Shown piece by piece: positions 29,001 through 38,536 of a stretch of DNA of 64,000 nucleotides (the stretch's first letter is position 1; every line of letters begins with the position of its first letter). The notes beneath the pieces were generated by a model that saw nothing but the letters and a program-made list of their open reading frames with translations, searched no databases and had not been told where the DNA came from. The position numbers and the translations under genes were made by a program. Source of the stretch: Psoroptes ovis (lineage: Eukaryota; Arthropoda; Arachnida; Sarcoptiformes; Psoroptidae); contig PQWQ01000002.1 in NCBI GenBank assembly GCA_002943765.1, positions 2,108,001 through 2,172,000 on the forward strand. The letters are read 5' to 3'.

Positions 29001-32000
29001 TGCTTGCTAGTAGTTTTTTGGGCTACCAAGTTAGCCAAATGTTCAACACACTGCGAACACACTGATCATCGTCATCATGATTCGATTTAATTTTTGTTCA
29101 TGTTTTTTCATTTTATTGGACAAACATTGATATATTTTTTCAAAGATATATATTCGATGTTTGTTCAATAAAAAGAGAAAAAGAATGTTTGTATGATAAT
29201 AACGATGATAGTAATAAGAATAAAATCTAGAAAGAAAACCTTAGATTCAAGTCACATTCAAGCCAACAGATTCTTTCATTCATTCATTCATTGTCTATTA
29301 TCGTAGGCCATTGTTGTTGCTTTAGATTTTATTTTTTTTATATTTTGGCTTAAGAAAAATAAAAAAAAAGATCATTTATTTGCTGTGAATGTTTATTTTT
29401 ATCATTATTTGTTCGATGAACAGAGAAAAAAAAAGTAAAAAATAAAATATATCTAAGGTTTTTTCTTTGCTTTCATTCTTTCTTGTACGGTTATTTTTAT
29501 TCCATTTTTTTTCTTCGTTGTAGATTTTATTTCATTTTATTTTATGGATTTTCAATGAAAGAACGAATAAATGTATCTTCTTGTATCTATTGTATGCATT
29601 AAAAAACATGCAAACATTGGATAAAAAATTGTATAAAATTTATTTGAAATTTTCTAAATTTACTTTGTCATCATTTGGTTGAAAATAAAAAAATTCAATT
29701 GAATCGAATCTATGAAAATACGATATTTGTCATTGCCTACTACTAATTCATCATCCTCATCATCATCATCTCTACTATTTTTGTTACCATAAAATTCATT
29801 ATAATTTTATAATGGATTTTTCATGGAAATTTTTATATATCAGAATCGACACACACATAAACACAGACAAATAAACAAAGAATGAACATAAAAATTCATC
29901 AATTCAATTATAAATCTATTTTATATTTGTGTATGTTATCATAAGGTTTATATGGTTTATTGGTAGACATTGTTTATGTATGAGTAATAATATAAAATAA
30001 TATTCGTTAATAAGATAAAATTAACGTCAAAAAAAAGAAAAAGAAAACAAATAGCGAATAAATACTTAAAGCTTTTAATCTTTTCATTCATTCGCCGTCG
30101 TTATTTGTTGTTTATGTGGGTACAAAAAATGATTAAGTATGTGTCGGTGTTGTTATAGTAGTAGCTGTTGTCGTTGTTGTTGTTTTTTGCGTAAATTTTA
30201 CAATGAAATATTAATTTAGTTTTGTTTTTGTTTTTTATTTTCAATTTCATATTAAATTATAATGATAATAATAATGAGAATAATTAAATGGACACAATGA
30301 ATAATAGAATAGAATAGAAAATAAAGAATAAATAAAGATAATAATTCAAGATAATTATACTTGAAAATGTAATTAATTTTTTTTTCTTAGTTTTTTGCTT
30401 TTTTTGTTTTTCATTTCATTTTATTCAAGTATTAAAAGGATTCATATTCTGTGTGTGTGTGTGTGTGGGCAAGCGGAGTTCATCTATTTTTCTAGTTCAT
30501 AGCCGAAAATAAATCCGGGATGAGAAAAGATGAGATGAAAAGAAAAATTTGCTTAATATTCACTTAAATGAATTTGAAATGAAATTCAAAGACAAAAAGT
30601 TTTTTGTCTTAAAAGCAAAATTCAACATCCTTTGAAGTAAAAGCGGAAAAAACACCAAGATTTCATTTCATTTCAATTTTTTTTTTTTTGCATCAAGGAT
30701 CAGAATTTTTTCCTGCTGCTGCTGCTAATTGAATTTCACAATTTAAATGACTAAATAATGGAATAATGGTATTCAGTAAATATATGAATTATAATTATAG
30801 AGATTCTCAGATTCTCAATATGAATTCGAGAGAAAAAAATCAAGAAAATTCAAAGCAAACATTTATAATATTGACAATCATCTATGATTATCAATTGAAA
30901 ATAATAATAATAATGATAATGATGATAATCGAAAACAATTTCCATAAATAAAAGACTTTTCTTATTGAAAAGGAAAATATTTTTTTTCTTATATTTCATA
31001 TAACCATCATCATCATCATCATCAATCTTATCATTATTATTATTATTCTTATTGTTATTAAGTGTTTTTTTATTCTTTTTCAACATTTTCATTCTCTTAA
31101 TCATCATCATCATGATCATCGTCATCAGCATCAACATCTTCAATCCAATTCAATTCCCTCAATTTTAATTTGCAAAAAAATAAATTGTTCATTAGATTTA
31201 ATAATAATAATAATAATAATAATGAAGTAATTATCATCATTATCTTTGAGTAAATCACTATTTTAAGATGAATAAAAAAAAATATTCTTGTCATATTATC
31301 ATTATTATTAATATTATTATTATTATTTAGCGAGTGTGTGTGTGTGTGTTGTATCATTTATTTATTCATTCTCTAATATAGAGAATAGAATACGCTTTTT
31401 TTATTTCATTTGCTTAAGAAACGTTTTGTTTAATATATTATTATTATTATTTGTTCATCTAAAAATACATATAAAGACCAATTCATCCGTAATGAATTGA
31501 TGCAAAGAAAATAATAATAATAATCACAAAAAGTGAAGATGAAGAAATTGAAAAGCAAAGCAAAAAATTAAAATCATCATAAAAAACAATATCATTTCAC
31601 TTCAATGAATTATTTCTTTTGTTTCTATTCTAAATTCATTTTTATAACCATTATCAATTTGTGCTTTGAAAAAAAATAAAGAAAAGAATGACAAAAGACA
31701 AAATCAGAATTAAAAGACACCAGATTGATTTTAAATTTTTTGAATATTTTGACAAAAACGCCATCTTTTGGAGAAATTTTTGATTTTCTCTGATAAAAAT
31801 TTTATAATTTTTTCCTTTAATATTTTCTATTATCATTAGGTTGGACATGATGTACACGCACCAAATAATCGCCATTGTCAATGTAATAGCTGTAATCATC
31901 CATGTGCTCATATTTGTAAAACAAGAAAACCTAAAGGAAAAAGATGGACTGAAGATATGGCACATATGTGTCATTTTTCAAGCAAACCACATGCCAATAT

Positions 32001-35000
32001 GTGTTGTGGTGGTGAAGATCTTGCAGCTGCATTCGAACCTATCAAACCGGGTACAAGTTGGAAACATAGCAATGTTATTACATCATTTCGCACAGTACCG
32101 ACAGAGATAATACATCATCGAAAATCGACCATTACACATTCATCGATAAATATGCATCTATTAAGAGAACCATCAGATTTATTACTGAAAAAATCATCGA
32201 CATCATCATCAGCAAAACAACAACAACCAGGGCCAACGAATTCATCACCTAATTTTTATCATGATCATGATCATGATCATCATCATCACCATCGTGAACA
32301 TTTAGATTCTGGTCTAATGGAACGAACAGGTTCTGAATTATCAATATCGAGTCTTCCATCAAGTAGCTCAGTAGCTGAAATCTATATTTCTCGTCCAGTA
32401 TTGACTGATGAATCGGATATCGATTCAGAGACTGAGAGAAGTCTTGATTCAAAAGCCAAAGAAAACAATAAACAAGGCTTCCGTTCACTTGTGGCTTGTT
32501 TTCTAGCCAATTCTCTACGTCTTAAATCGATGAAGTCTTATGCTGAGAAAGTTAATAATAAAAAAAATAAATCATCAGATCGTAGTCATCTGAGAAGACA
32601 TAAATTTTCCGACAAAAATAATCAAAGTAATTATCAGCAATCATTTGAGAACAGAAAATTGAAAAAGAATCGACCAATTCAAAGACTAGGATTAAGTTCA
32701 ACTGATACAAGTTATAATCTCGATATTCCGAACAGTAGTGTTGCCAATACACAACCTAATAATAGTTTTTCATCAGATTTTCCGCATCAAAATCATCAGA
32801 ACAATGACAACGAACGACAGCAACAATTGCCAACCACTTCATCATCTCATCAACTTCAAAAATCACCTTCAGTAACATCATCCCAAACATCAGCAACAAT
32901 AACATCGACAACATTTTCACCGAAACCATATCTTTCAGGTAATTCAGCGAAGCAAAATTTTTTCAATGCGAAAAATTCACCCTATCGCATGAATGAAATG
33001 ATGCAACAACATCATATTGATGGACATATTTCGGAAGAAATTACAAATAGTAGCAGTAGTACCAGTACACAGCGTAATACAACAAAAACTGAATCAAGTG
33101 AAAAACGTACAACATCAAATTATGCGAGTAGTGAAAATTTTCAGTCTCCGCGTCGAAGACGCAACAAAGGTCCAGCACCTAAACCACCGAATAAAAATGA
33201 TAAAAATCATAATCATATGAAACAAAGTACTGAATGTTCGAGCAGTCCATTATCAGTTAATGATGCTGTTTCGACATCATGCAATTCAATTCCAATGAGT
33301 CTTTCAAATTCTAGTTTATCAACAACCAATTGTAGCAATACGAAATTGATTATGACAAAAAGTCCAATGAGACAACAACAGCAACAACCACCGAATCTTG
33401 TTCGATCATTGTCGGAACAAAAACAATTAAATATGAAAAATTTAATAAATGCAATGCCATCATTTCGCAGTGAAATTAATTTGCAAGAAATGAATCTCAA
33501 TGAAAATAATAATAATGATGAAAATGAAATCATTGAAAAAAATGTAAAAATTAATGATTATGATAAAAGTAATCAAGAATGCATTTATGAAATTCCATTA
33601 TGTGGTAAGAATTTGTTGAATAATAATAAGAATAATTATAATAGCGATAAAAATGTGGCATCAGTCATAAAAAATAATGATATTATACCAGAGTTACCGG
33701 AAAAAACATTTGATCCATTAAAAGTTTTTGGTTGTCCAATGAATATGGAAACTAAACGATTAGAAAAATCATCACATCATAATGATTTAGGGCAAGAACA
33801 ACAACAAATATCAATTCAACCTTCAATTGATGTGGATAAGGATAAATCAAAGCCATATTCAAAATATACATGTTGTATGTATCATTGGAAAGAATTTTTA
33901 GAATCAACATCCACGATAGAAGAAATGAATCGAATCACAGAAGAAATTCCTGAAGATTTATTATTGTTAGATAATAATGATGTATGTGATTGTGATAAAA
34001 CATCTATGACAACAATGATAGATGATCCTGATATTATCAGTGATCTGACAAATGCATTACTCAGTCCAAAACACAGTATTAAATTGAAGAAAAATGATTT
34101 TAGAAGACAATTATCAAAAGATGAAAATCAAAGAATGAAAATCAATAATAATAATAATGATGACAATAACATCGATAATTTATTGAATGAAATGAACAAT
34201 TTTGAATTAACACGTGCCATGTCTGATAGTTCATTGACAAATACAAACAGTGCGACAACTGTTGTTGAATATAATGAAAATAATAAAGATAATGAAACAA
34301 TTGATAATCTAAGATCTATTTTCAATAACAAAAACAATAATGAAACAGTATCACAGCCACATAATTTGAAAGGTAAATTCGTGATTAATTTACATAATTA
34401 ATTCTAATCCAATTCGTCTATTCATTTTTTCTTAAATTCTTAGATGTTTTTGTTCAAACCAGTTTCAAAAATTTATCAGAAAAATCACCAACAACAGCAA
34501 CCGTAACAACAACACGTCGATGTAAGCATAATAAACATTGTCGCTGTCGTGCCGCAAGGTATAGAAATCATCATCGAAAAGATTGTAGACATCAACAACA
34601 TGCGTGTACGTTACATAATGAATGTTGTTTGCCTTCAGCAACAGTTAATAATAGCATCACTAATTCACTATATTTATCAGTTGATGATAATCATAAAAAA
34701 TTGTCAAATATTTGGCTAACTAGCTCTACATCTGACCATTCATTGTCATCACTATCATCTTCAAATTCTACATTATCTGAAACACCATCACATATTCGTC
34801 ATAAGAATGATATTAATAGCAGAAATTATTATCATATCGCTCCTTCAATTACTAGTAATACGTGGAGTGCAGCAACACCTATGATTACAAAATTTAACCG
34901 ACCATCTATCACTAGCGAAAGTGAACAAAAGAAAATATTGCCTGAAGATCTAGTGTCGACCCAACAATCAATATACACAGAAAAAATGTATAGAAATACT

Positions 35001-36576
35001 CAAGATAATATTGACCATAATCAAATACAAATGCAAACATTCCCAACAGAAACAATTAGCCGAAAAACAAAAAAATCAAAAGATTCTGCTCAAAATTTCA
35101 ATGGTTTGTGATTCGACCTATCAATTTTTATTTTTTAATTTTCCATTCGAATTTCAGATGGATATCAAAATAAAAATGATCCCAATTCATGGTCAAGATG
35201 TTTATTATCACAATTAGAGACGGCAATAGCAAACGGAGATCATCACAGCGCATCGATTATTGCAAAAGAATTAGCATTCAAAAAAGTAAATTGTTCATTC
35301 ATTGCTGGGAAATTTGGTAATTCAAGTCAAAGTGACATTGTATCAGGTTGCGATTACCCAATAGTGTATGTTTATTCTTGATTTTAAAAATGAATTAATT
35401 CGTTTTGAATAATTTTTTTATACAATTTATAGAACATATCTTTACATAGAAGATAACATGTCACATAAAGGTCCGATACCATTTCAATTATATCCATCGA
35501 TGAGTGTGAAAATGTTAAAAATTAAAGTATGATTAAAGTTTGTTTGTACTAATGTACAGATGTTAATTCAAAATTCTCATTTATTTTAGGTCGAGAAAGA
35601 GTTTGATATACCAAGTGAATTGCAACAATGGATATTTGGTAAAAATTTAGCTATAAATATGGATGCATCATTATCAACATATGGTATTACACATTCTGGT
35701 TGTTCAATATTTTTACAAATAAAAAATAATGATAATAATGGAAAGGATTTTGAAAAAGATTTGAATCTTCCAGCATCAATGTCGAATGAAGAAAAATTGA
35801 TCGATATCAATACATTCAATACAACAAATGATACAGCAAACGGTGATCTTTTTGAAAAAGACGATGATAGTATTTATGAATCATTAAGACTTTCTAATGA
35901 TAATGATGATGAACTTCCACCATATTCAACTACAATAGTAGCTGATAATAATGACAAAATTTCAAATAAAAAATTGCATGTACAAACAATTAATGATGAA
36001 AAATCGATAAATTATATACAAAATCCATTAGCATCTTTAGAATTCGATGTAATCAATACGATCTCATCGAGAACTAGTTTCAATGAAACAATACAAACAA
36101 TTGCATCTAATGAACAAAATCTTTCATCAATGACTACAACAACAACTAACACAAAATTCTTCTATCCAGAAAACATTATCAACATTGACCAATCATCATC
36201 TTCCTATCCAAAAGAATTAGTATTTGAAAGTTTGAATTTCATAAATGAAATGTTACCAAGAGTTGAAGAAGAAAATGAAGATGAACTTGAAGAATATGAT
36301 GATGATGATGATGACGACGATGGGAATGAAGATAATGAAAATAATAAGCACGATATCAATGATTTGCAGAATAAAATTGGAAATATTAATCATAATGAGA
36401 AAGAAAACTCAGTAAATGAAAAATTTGATTGTCCAAAACGTTTACTAGGAACAGAAATAAATAATGACTACACTAAAAGTGATCAAGAACAAATTAAATG
36501 TCTTTCATGTGATAATAATAATAGTAATAAAAGCAATGAAAATGAAATCACAAATAGAGATATTGTCATCAATTAA
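16005..36576 (+). CDS. Nine-exon gene: CAP-Gly and HOIL-1L/SHARPIN-type ubiquitin-like domain protein
   Basis: Nine exons join in frame: 16005-17040, 24881-25074, 25165-25297, 26388-26497, 31840-34372, 34444-35103, 35158-35365, 35433-35526 and 35590-36576. They total 5955 nt, or 1984 residues plus stop, with GT/AG at every junction. Seen: a disordered N-terminus (1-370), a CAP-Gly domain (about 374-442), Cys/His-rich patches (about 500-550 and 1363-1400), a proline motif GPAPKPP (935-941), a helix with LLSQLETAIANGD (about 1571-1583), and a ubiquitin-like fold (about 1620-1705) followed by an acidic tail. Known: CAP-Gly domains bind C-terminal EEY/F tails of tubulin and partners; the helix plus UBL of HOIL-1L/SHARPIN tethers to HOIP in the linear ubiquitin ligase complex. 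Inferred: a non-catalytic scaffold. No RBR, zinc finger of NZF type or protease domain is visible. Introns 1 and 4 are long; introns 5-8 are 54-71 nt. Confidence 0.8.
21944..21963 (+). repeat. CA microsatellite in intron 1
   Basis: An uninterrupted CA array of about ten units, 0.8 kb from the mariner element. Confidence 0.85.
22739..22769 (+). repeat. mariner terminal inverted repeat, left
   Basis: It begins TTAGATTGGAGGG directly after a TA and pairs with the right repeat at 23987-24017. The three differences are at positions 5, 22 and 23 from the outer end. Confidence 0.95.
22787..23835 (-). pseudogene. mariner transposase pseudogene (frameshifted, catalytic Asp lost)
   Basis: The minus-strand frame opens at 23835 with an intact DNA-binding part: helix-turn-helix regions, the GRPS hook near residue 65, and the linker WVPHDLT near 117-122 (the WVPHEL motif of mariners). 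The first catalytic Asp is at residue 153 in TGDEKW. The frame breaks in an eight-A run (plus-strand T run at 23147-23154) and stops at 23128. Homology continues in another frame from 23117 with HHHNVGPL, where mariners have HHDN-RPH, so the second catalytic Asp is His. The third, in YSPDIAPSDYY, is present, with 34 residues between positions two and three. A second frame change near 22930 precedes a recognisable C-terminus (KKWQKVV, NGHYIID) ending at 22787. It is a fossil copy. Confidence 0.93.
23987..24017 (-). repeat. mariner terminal inverted repeat, right
   Basis: Read on the minus strand it begins TTAGGTTGGAGGG and is followed outward by TA at 24018-24019. It pairs with 22739-22769 over 31 bp. 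Confidence 0.95.
24881..25074 (+). CDS. Exon 2: first half of CAP-Gly domain
   Basis: The acceptor TTCGAACAG is at 24880 and the donor TTC|GTAAGC at 25075. The exon completes the split codon from exon 1 and encodes residues 346-410. After an acidic linker (residues 353-366) comes LGERVAWIQ, then FGIVKWIGRMP and DWTVGIEF. These are the beta strands of a CAP-Gly domain, with its usual G-x-V-x-x-x-G and W-x-G-(V/I)-E pattern. The phase-0 end agrees with exon 3. Confidence 0.9.
25165..25297 (+). CDS. Exon 3: second half of CAP-Gly domain
   Basis: The exon follows ATAG at 25164 and ends before GTGTGT at 25298. It encodes DNAIGSGDGT then GRRYF and a closing NFAKFLP. The canonical CAP-Gly signature GKNDG reads GSGDG here (residues 415-419), so the Lys and Asn that contact acidic EEY/F tails are absent, while DG-x-x-x-G-x-RYF is kept. 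Intron 2 is only 90 nt. The end is phase 1 and pairs with exon 4. Confidence 0.9.
25746..25800. repeat. Inverted repeat, hairpin A
   Basis: The left arm TCAGAATCACCGAA and the right arm TTCAGTGATTCTGA pair over 14 bp with one mismatch across a 27-nt loop. Confidence 0.7.
25842..25904. repeat. Inverted repeat, hairpin B
   Basis: The arms 25842-25863 and 25883-25904 pair at 19 of 22 positions (AAAAAACAGG outer, AGAATATC inner) with a 19-nt loop. It lies 41 nt from hairpin A. Confidence 0.7.
26388..26497 (+). CDS. Exon 4: basic linker after CAP-Gly
   Basis: The acceptor CACACAG is at 26387 and the donor CAT|GTATGT at 26498. The exon completes Gly455 and encodes GTMLSRMSVQLKPGQ and a Thr/Ser/Pro stretch, ending in NAPHH. 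It matches the phases on both sides (1 in, 0 out). It is too short to assign a fold; it may be a flexible tail following the CAP-Gly domain. Confidence 0.75.
26498..31839 (+). other. Intron 4 (about 5.3 kb)
   Basis: The donor is GTATGT and the acceptor ATCATTAG. It contains AT-rich DNA, a GT array near 30451-30467 and ATT/ATC arrays near 31020-31330. A local GC rise at 28945-29065 gives a short open frame without a start; I cannot assign it. Confidence 0.65.
30451..30467 (+). repeat. GT microsatellite in intron 4
   Basis: An uninterrupted GT dinucleotide array of about eight units. Confidence 0.85.
31840..34372 (+). CDS. Exon 5: Cys/His-rich patch and long disordered region
   Basis: The open frame runs through the acceptor ATTAG at 31839 and reads VGHDVHAPNNRHCQC onward, so the frame extends 39 codons upstream of the Met at 31957. 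Residues 504-550 hold about eight Cys and many His in a pattern such as C-x-C-x2-C-x3-C-x3-C, then C-H and CC, suggesting metal binding without matching a family I know. The rest is low-complexity Ser, Asn, Gln and His with a basic RRRR patch and GPAPKPP (929-941, SH3-ligand-like), and a further C-x-C near the end. The donor AAAG|GTAAAT leaves phase 1. Confidence 0.85.
34444..35103 (+). CDS. Exon 6: second Cys/His-rich basic patch and linker
   Basis: It follows a 71-nt intron (acceptor TTAG). In the frame set by exon 5 it reads DVFVQTSF, then a basic Cys/His cluster RRCKHNKHCRCRA, DCRHQQHAC and NECC (about 1362-1397), then a Ser/Asn-rich linker. The open frame stays clear from the acceptor to the donor CAATG|GTTTGT. 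The cluster resembles that in exon 5 in composition, not in exact spacing. Confidence 0.8.
35158..35365 (+). CDS. Exon 7: LUBAC-tethering-like helix and start of UBL
   Basis: It follows a 54-nt intron ending TTTCAG. It encodes WSRCLLSQLETAIANGDHHS and then AKELAFKKVNCSF, the pattern of the helical segment in front of the UBL in HOIL-1L/RBCK1 and SHARPIN (an amphipathic L-x2-A-I-x-x-GD helix followed by an A-x-x-L-A helix). The donor AGT|GTATGT leaves phase 2, completed by the A that opens exon 8. Confidence 0.85.
35433..35526 (+). CDS. Exon 8: ubiquitin-like domain, middle
   Basis: The acceptor is TTATAG and the donor AAA|GTATGA. The frame reads TYLYIEDNM, then PFQLYPSMSVKMLKIK, the second beta strand and first helix of a beta-grasp fold, matching the P-x-M-(T/S)-V-x-x-L-K step of HOIL-1L/SHARPIN UBLs. 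It is flanked by introns of 67 and 63 nt. Confidence 0.85.
35590..36576 (+). CDS. Exon 9: end of UBL and acidic C-terminal tail
   Basis: After TTTTAG the frame begins VEKEFDIPSELQQWIFGKNL, then SLSTYGI and FLQI. The LQQW-x-x-G-(K/R)-x-L and YG-(V/I) steps are the strongest link to the HOIL-1L/SHARPIN UBL (about 1657-1705). The remaining 280 residues are disordered and include an Asp/Glu run at about 1880-1910. The stop is TAA at 36574-36576. A C-x-x-C near 1955 is not an NZF zinc finger. The first AATAAA after the stop is at 36903. A splice out of this exon to a distant further exon cannot be excluded, but none is visible. Confidence 0.85.
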   Translation, partial: VEKEFDIPSELQQWIFGKNLAINMDASLSTYGITHSGCSIFLQIKNNDNNGKDFEKDLNLPASMSNEEKLIDINTFNTTNDTANGDLFEKDDDSIYESLRLSNDNDDELPPYSTTIVADNNDKISNKKLHVQTINDEKSINYIQNPLASLEFDVINTISSRTSFNETIQTIASNEQNLSSMTTTTTNTKFFYPENIINIDQSSSSYPKELVFESLNFINEMLPRVEEENEDELEEYDDDDDDDDGNEDNENNKHDINDLQNKIGNINHNEKENSVNEKFDCPKRLLGTEINNDYTKSDQEQIKCLSCDNNNSNKSNENEITNRDIVIN

Positions 36577-38486
36577 ATTATGATTAAATGGACAAATTTA
36601 TTTGAAAATTTCAATTTTCATTCCAAGAAAAAATGTTTGAAATTGATGTGATAATATAGAATCGATTCTTGAGTTCTAATGTTAAGCAAATTGTTTCAAA
36701 ATTTATGAAAAATAATACATAAATCGGGTGCCTTTTGATTTTTGAAAATTTTTTTCACCAATCATCGATTGATTTTTGGATTGAAAAAGAAGAAATTATT
36801 GTTTTGAATTGAAAATTGAAAAAAGAATCATGAAAATCATCACACTTTTGAAAAAAACCATACGTCTTTCGATTTTCGTTATTTATCATTAAATCATACC
36901 GAAATAAAAGAAAATTATTATTGACATATTGAAATATTTATGATTACACAAATTTTTAAAAATATTTTGATTGAAAAAAAGTAAACAAACACAATGTTTC
37001 AAAATAATTTATGTTTAACATACCATTTTCAATTTTTCATTTATCAAATTTTAAATATTATTAAATTGATGAAATCATATTCAAAATGCAAAAACTCATT
37101 CATTGATTATCATTATTTATTTGCTTGTTTCACCCAATAACAAATTCAATAATATTACATATTTATTATCAGTGTTTTTATTGTCAAGAAAAAATTTTTT
37201 CTTTCATTGTTAATTATTTGTATTTCATTGAATTTTAGTTTCAATATGATTTAAATAATATATTGTTTCAAAGTAAATTTATTGTTTTATCCGCTGGTTG
37301 AGAAAGAGTATATATAAAATATATTTCGGAAATAAAATGAAATTTTATTATTTTTGTCTAAGGAAATGAGAATGAATCAATCAATTTATTTGAGATTTAA
37401 AATTCAAGCACTTGCGTTAAACAATATAAGATGACAGCACTGGTTTCAATTTTGAAGAAAAATTTGAAAATTCAAATTTTTCAAAACTAAATTCGATTCA
37501 TTATTTCAATATTTGATATTTAAATATCGAAAATATTTGCTTTCAAATTGTTTGTTTGTTTGATTGATTGTCTAAGCACAAAACAAAGAGAAAAATTTGA
37601 TATCGATGATATTCGAGATGGTCAAGCATGTACTTGTGACTAATGAATTCATTTTTTTCATATTTTTGTTTAAAAAATTGAAATTTTTAAAATCGAGACA
37701 TGAATATCAAATAAGCAAATGCACACATGCGAAATTGTTATGATTATTAAATCAATTTCAAAATTTTTCTAAATAATAAGAATTTTTCATTGAAATTTTT
37801 TTTATTTTTCAATGAGAATTAGATACCCTGAAGCAAATTTAATCGAAAAACAAATCGAAAACAAAAATAATGATGATGATGATGATGATAACGATAAACA
37901 AAGAAAAAAAAATTCAAACAATCAAACAAATAAACAAAATGACCAAATGACAGATGATGCTACTTTATTTTTGTTCTTGAAATAATAACAACAATAACCA
38001 AACTAATAAAATAAAAAAATGAATGAATAACTAAATTTGATTAAATTTGGATTCAAATTTTTCTCATTTATTTATTTTTGTATCGATTTTAATATATTGA
38101 TTTGTATCAAATTTAAAGAATAGAAATGAATGAATGAAAAATTAGATTATTATTATTGATACTCAATCAATACAAATATCAATATCAATCGATATGATCG
38201 AGTTTTGGGTATTGGGAGGAATCGAAAAATTTCATTCTCAATGCCATAAGCCATTTAATGAACAAAATATTGTAATGAATGCATGGAGAGAAAAATTTTA
38301 ATGGTCATTCATCTGATTGTATGAATTTGAAAAAATTTAAAGGGACAAATTTTTCAAAATTTTAAAAATATTATAATTCAATGAGAATATAAATGACCCT
38401 TGAAAATAACGAAATGAATTCTAATGCACACAATCTTAGTTTATTCAAATTGATTTTCTAAAAACAAATATTGCGATTTATTTATC

Positions 38487-38487
<1 letters not shown>

Positions 38488-38535
<48 letters not shown>
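38488..38535 (+). repeat. Poly(T) run of 48
   Basis: An uninterrupted run of 48 T, the longest homopolymer in the window. It may be the tail of an old retroposed copy on the minus strand, slippage expansion, or an assembly artefact; no retroelement coding sequence is seen beside it. Confidence 0.9.

Positions 38536-38536
<1 letters not shown>

Noticed and set aside
31957..31959. Met at 31957 as a separate gene start
   Set aside because: The open frame continues upstream to a good acceptor at 31839 in the phase required by exon 4, and the upstream part is the Cys-rich patch.
36430..36520. Possible NZF zinc finger at the end of exon 9
   Set aside because: There is one C-x-x-C and a distant single Cys, without the W-x-C-x2-C and Asn of NZF domains.
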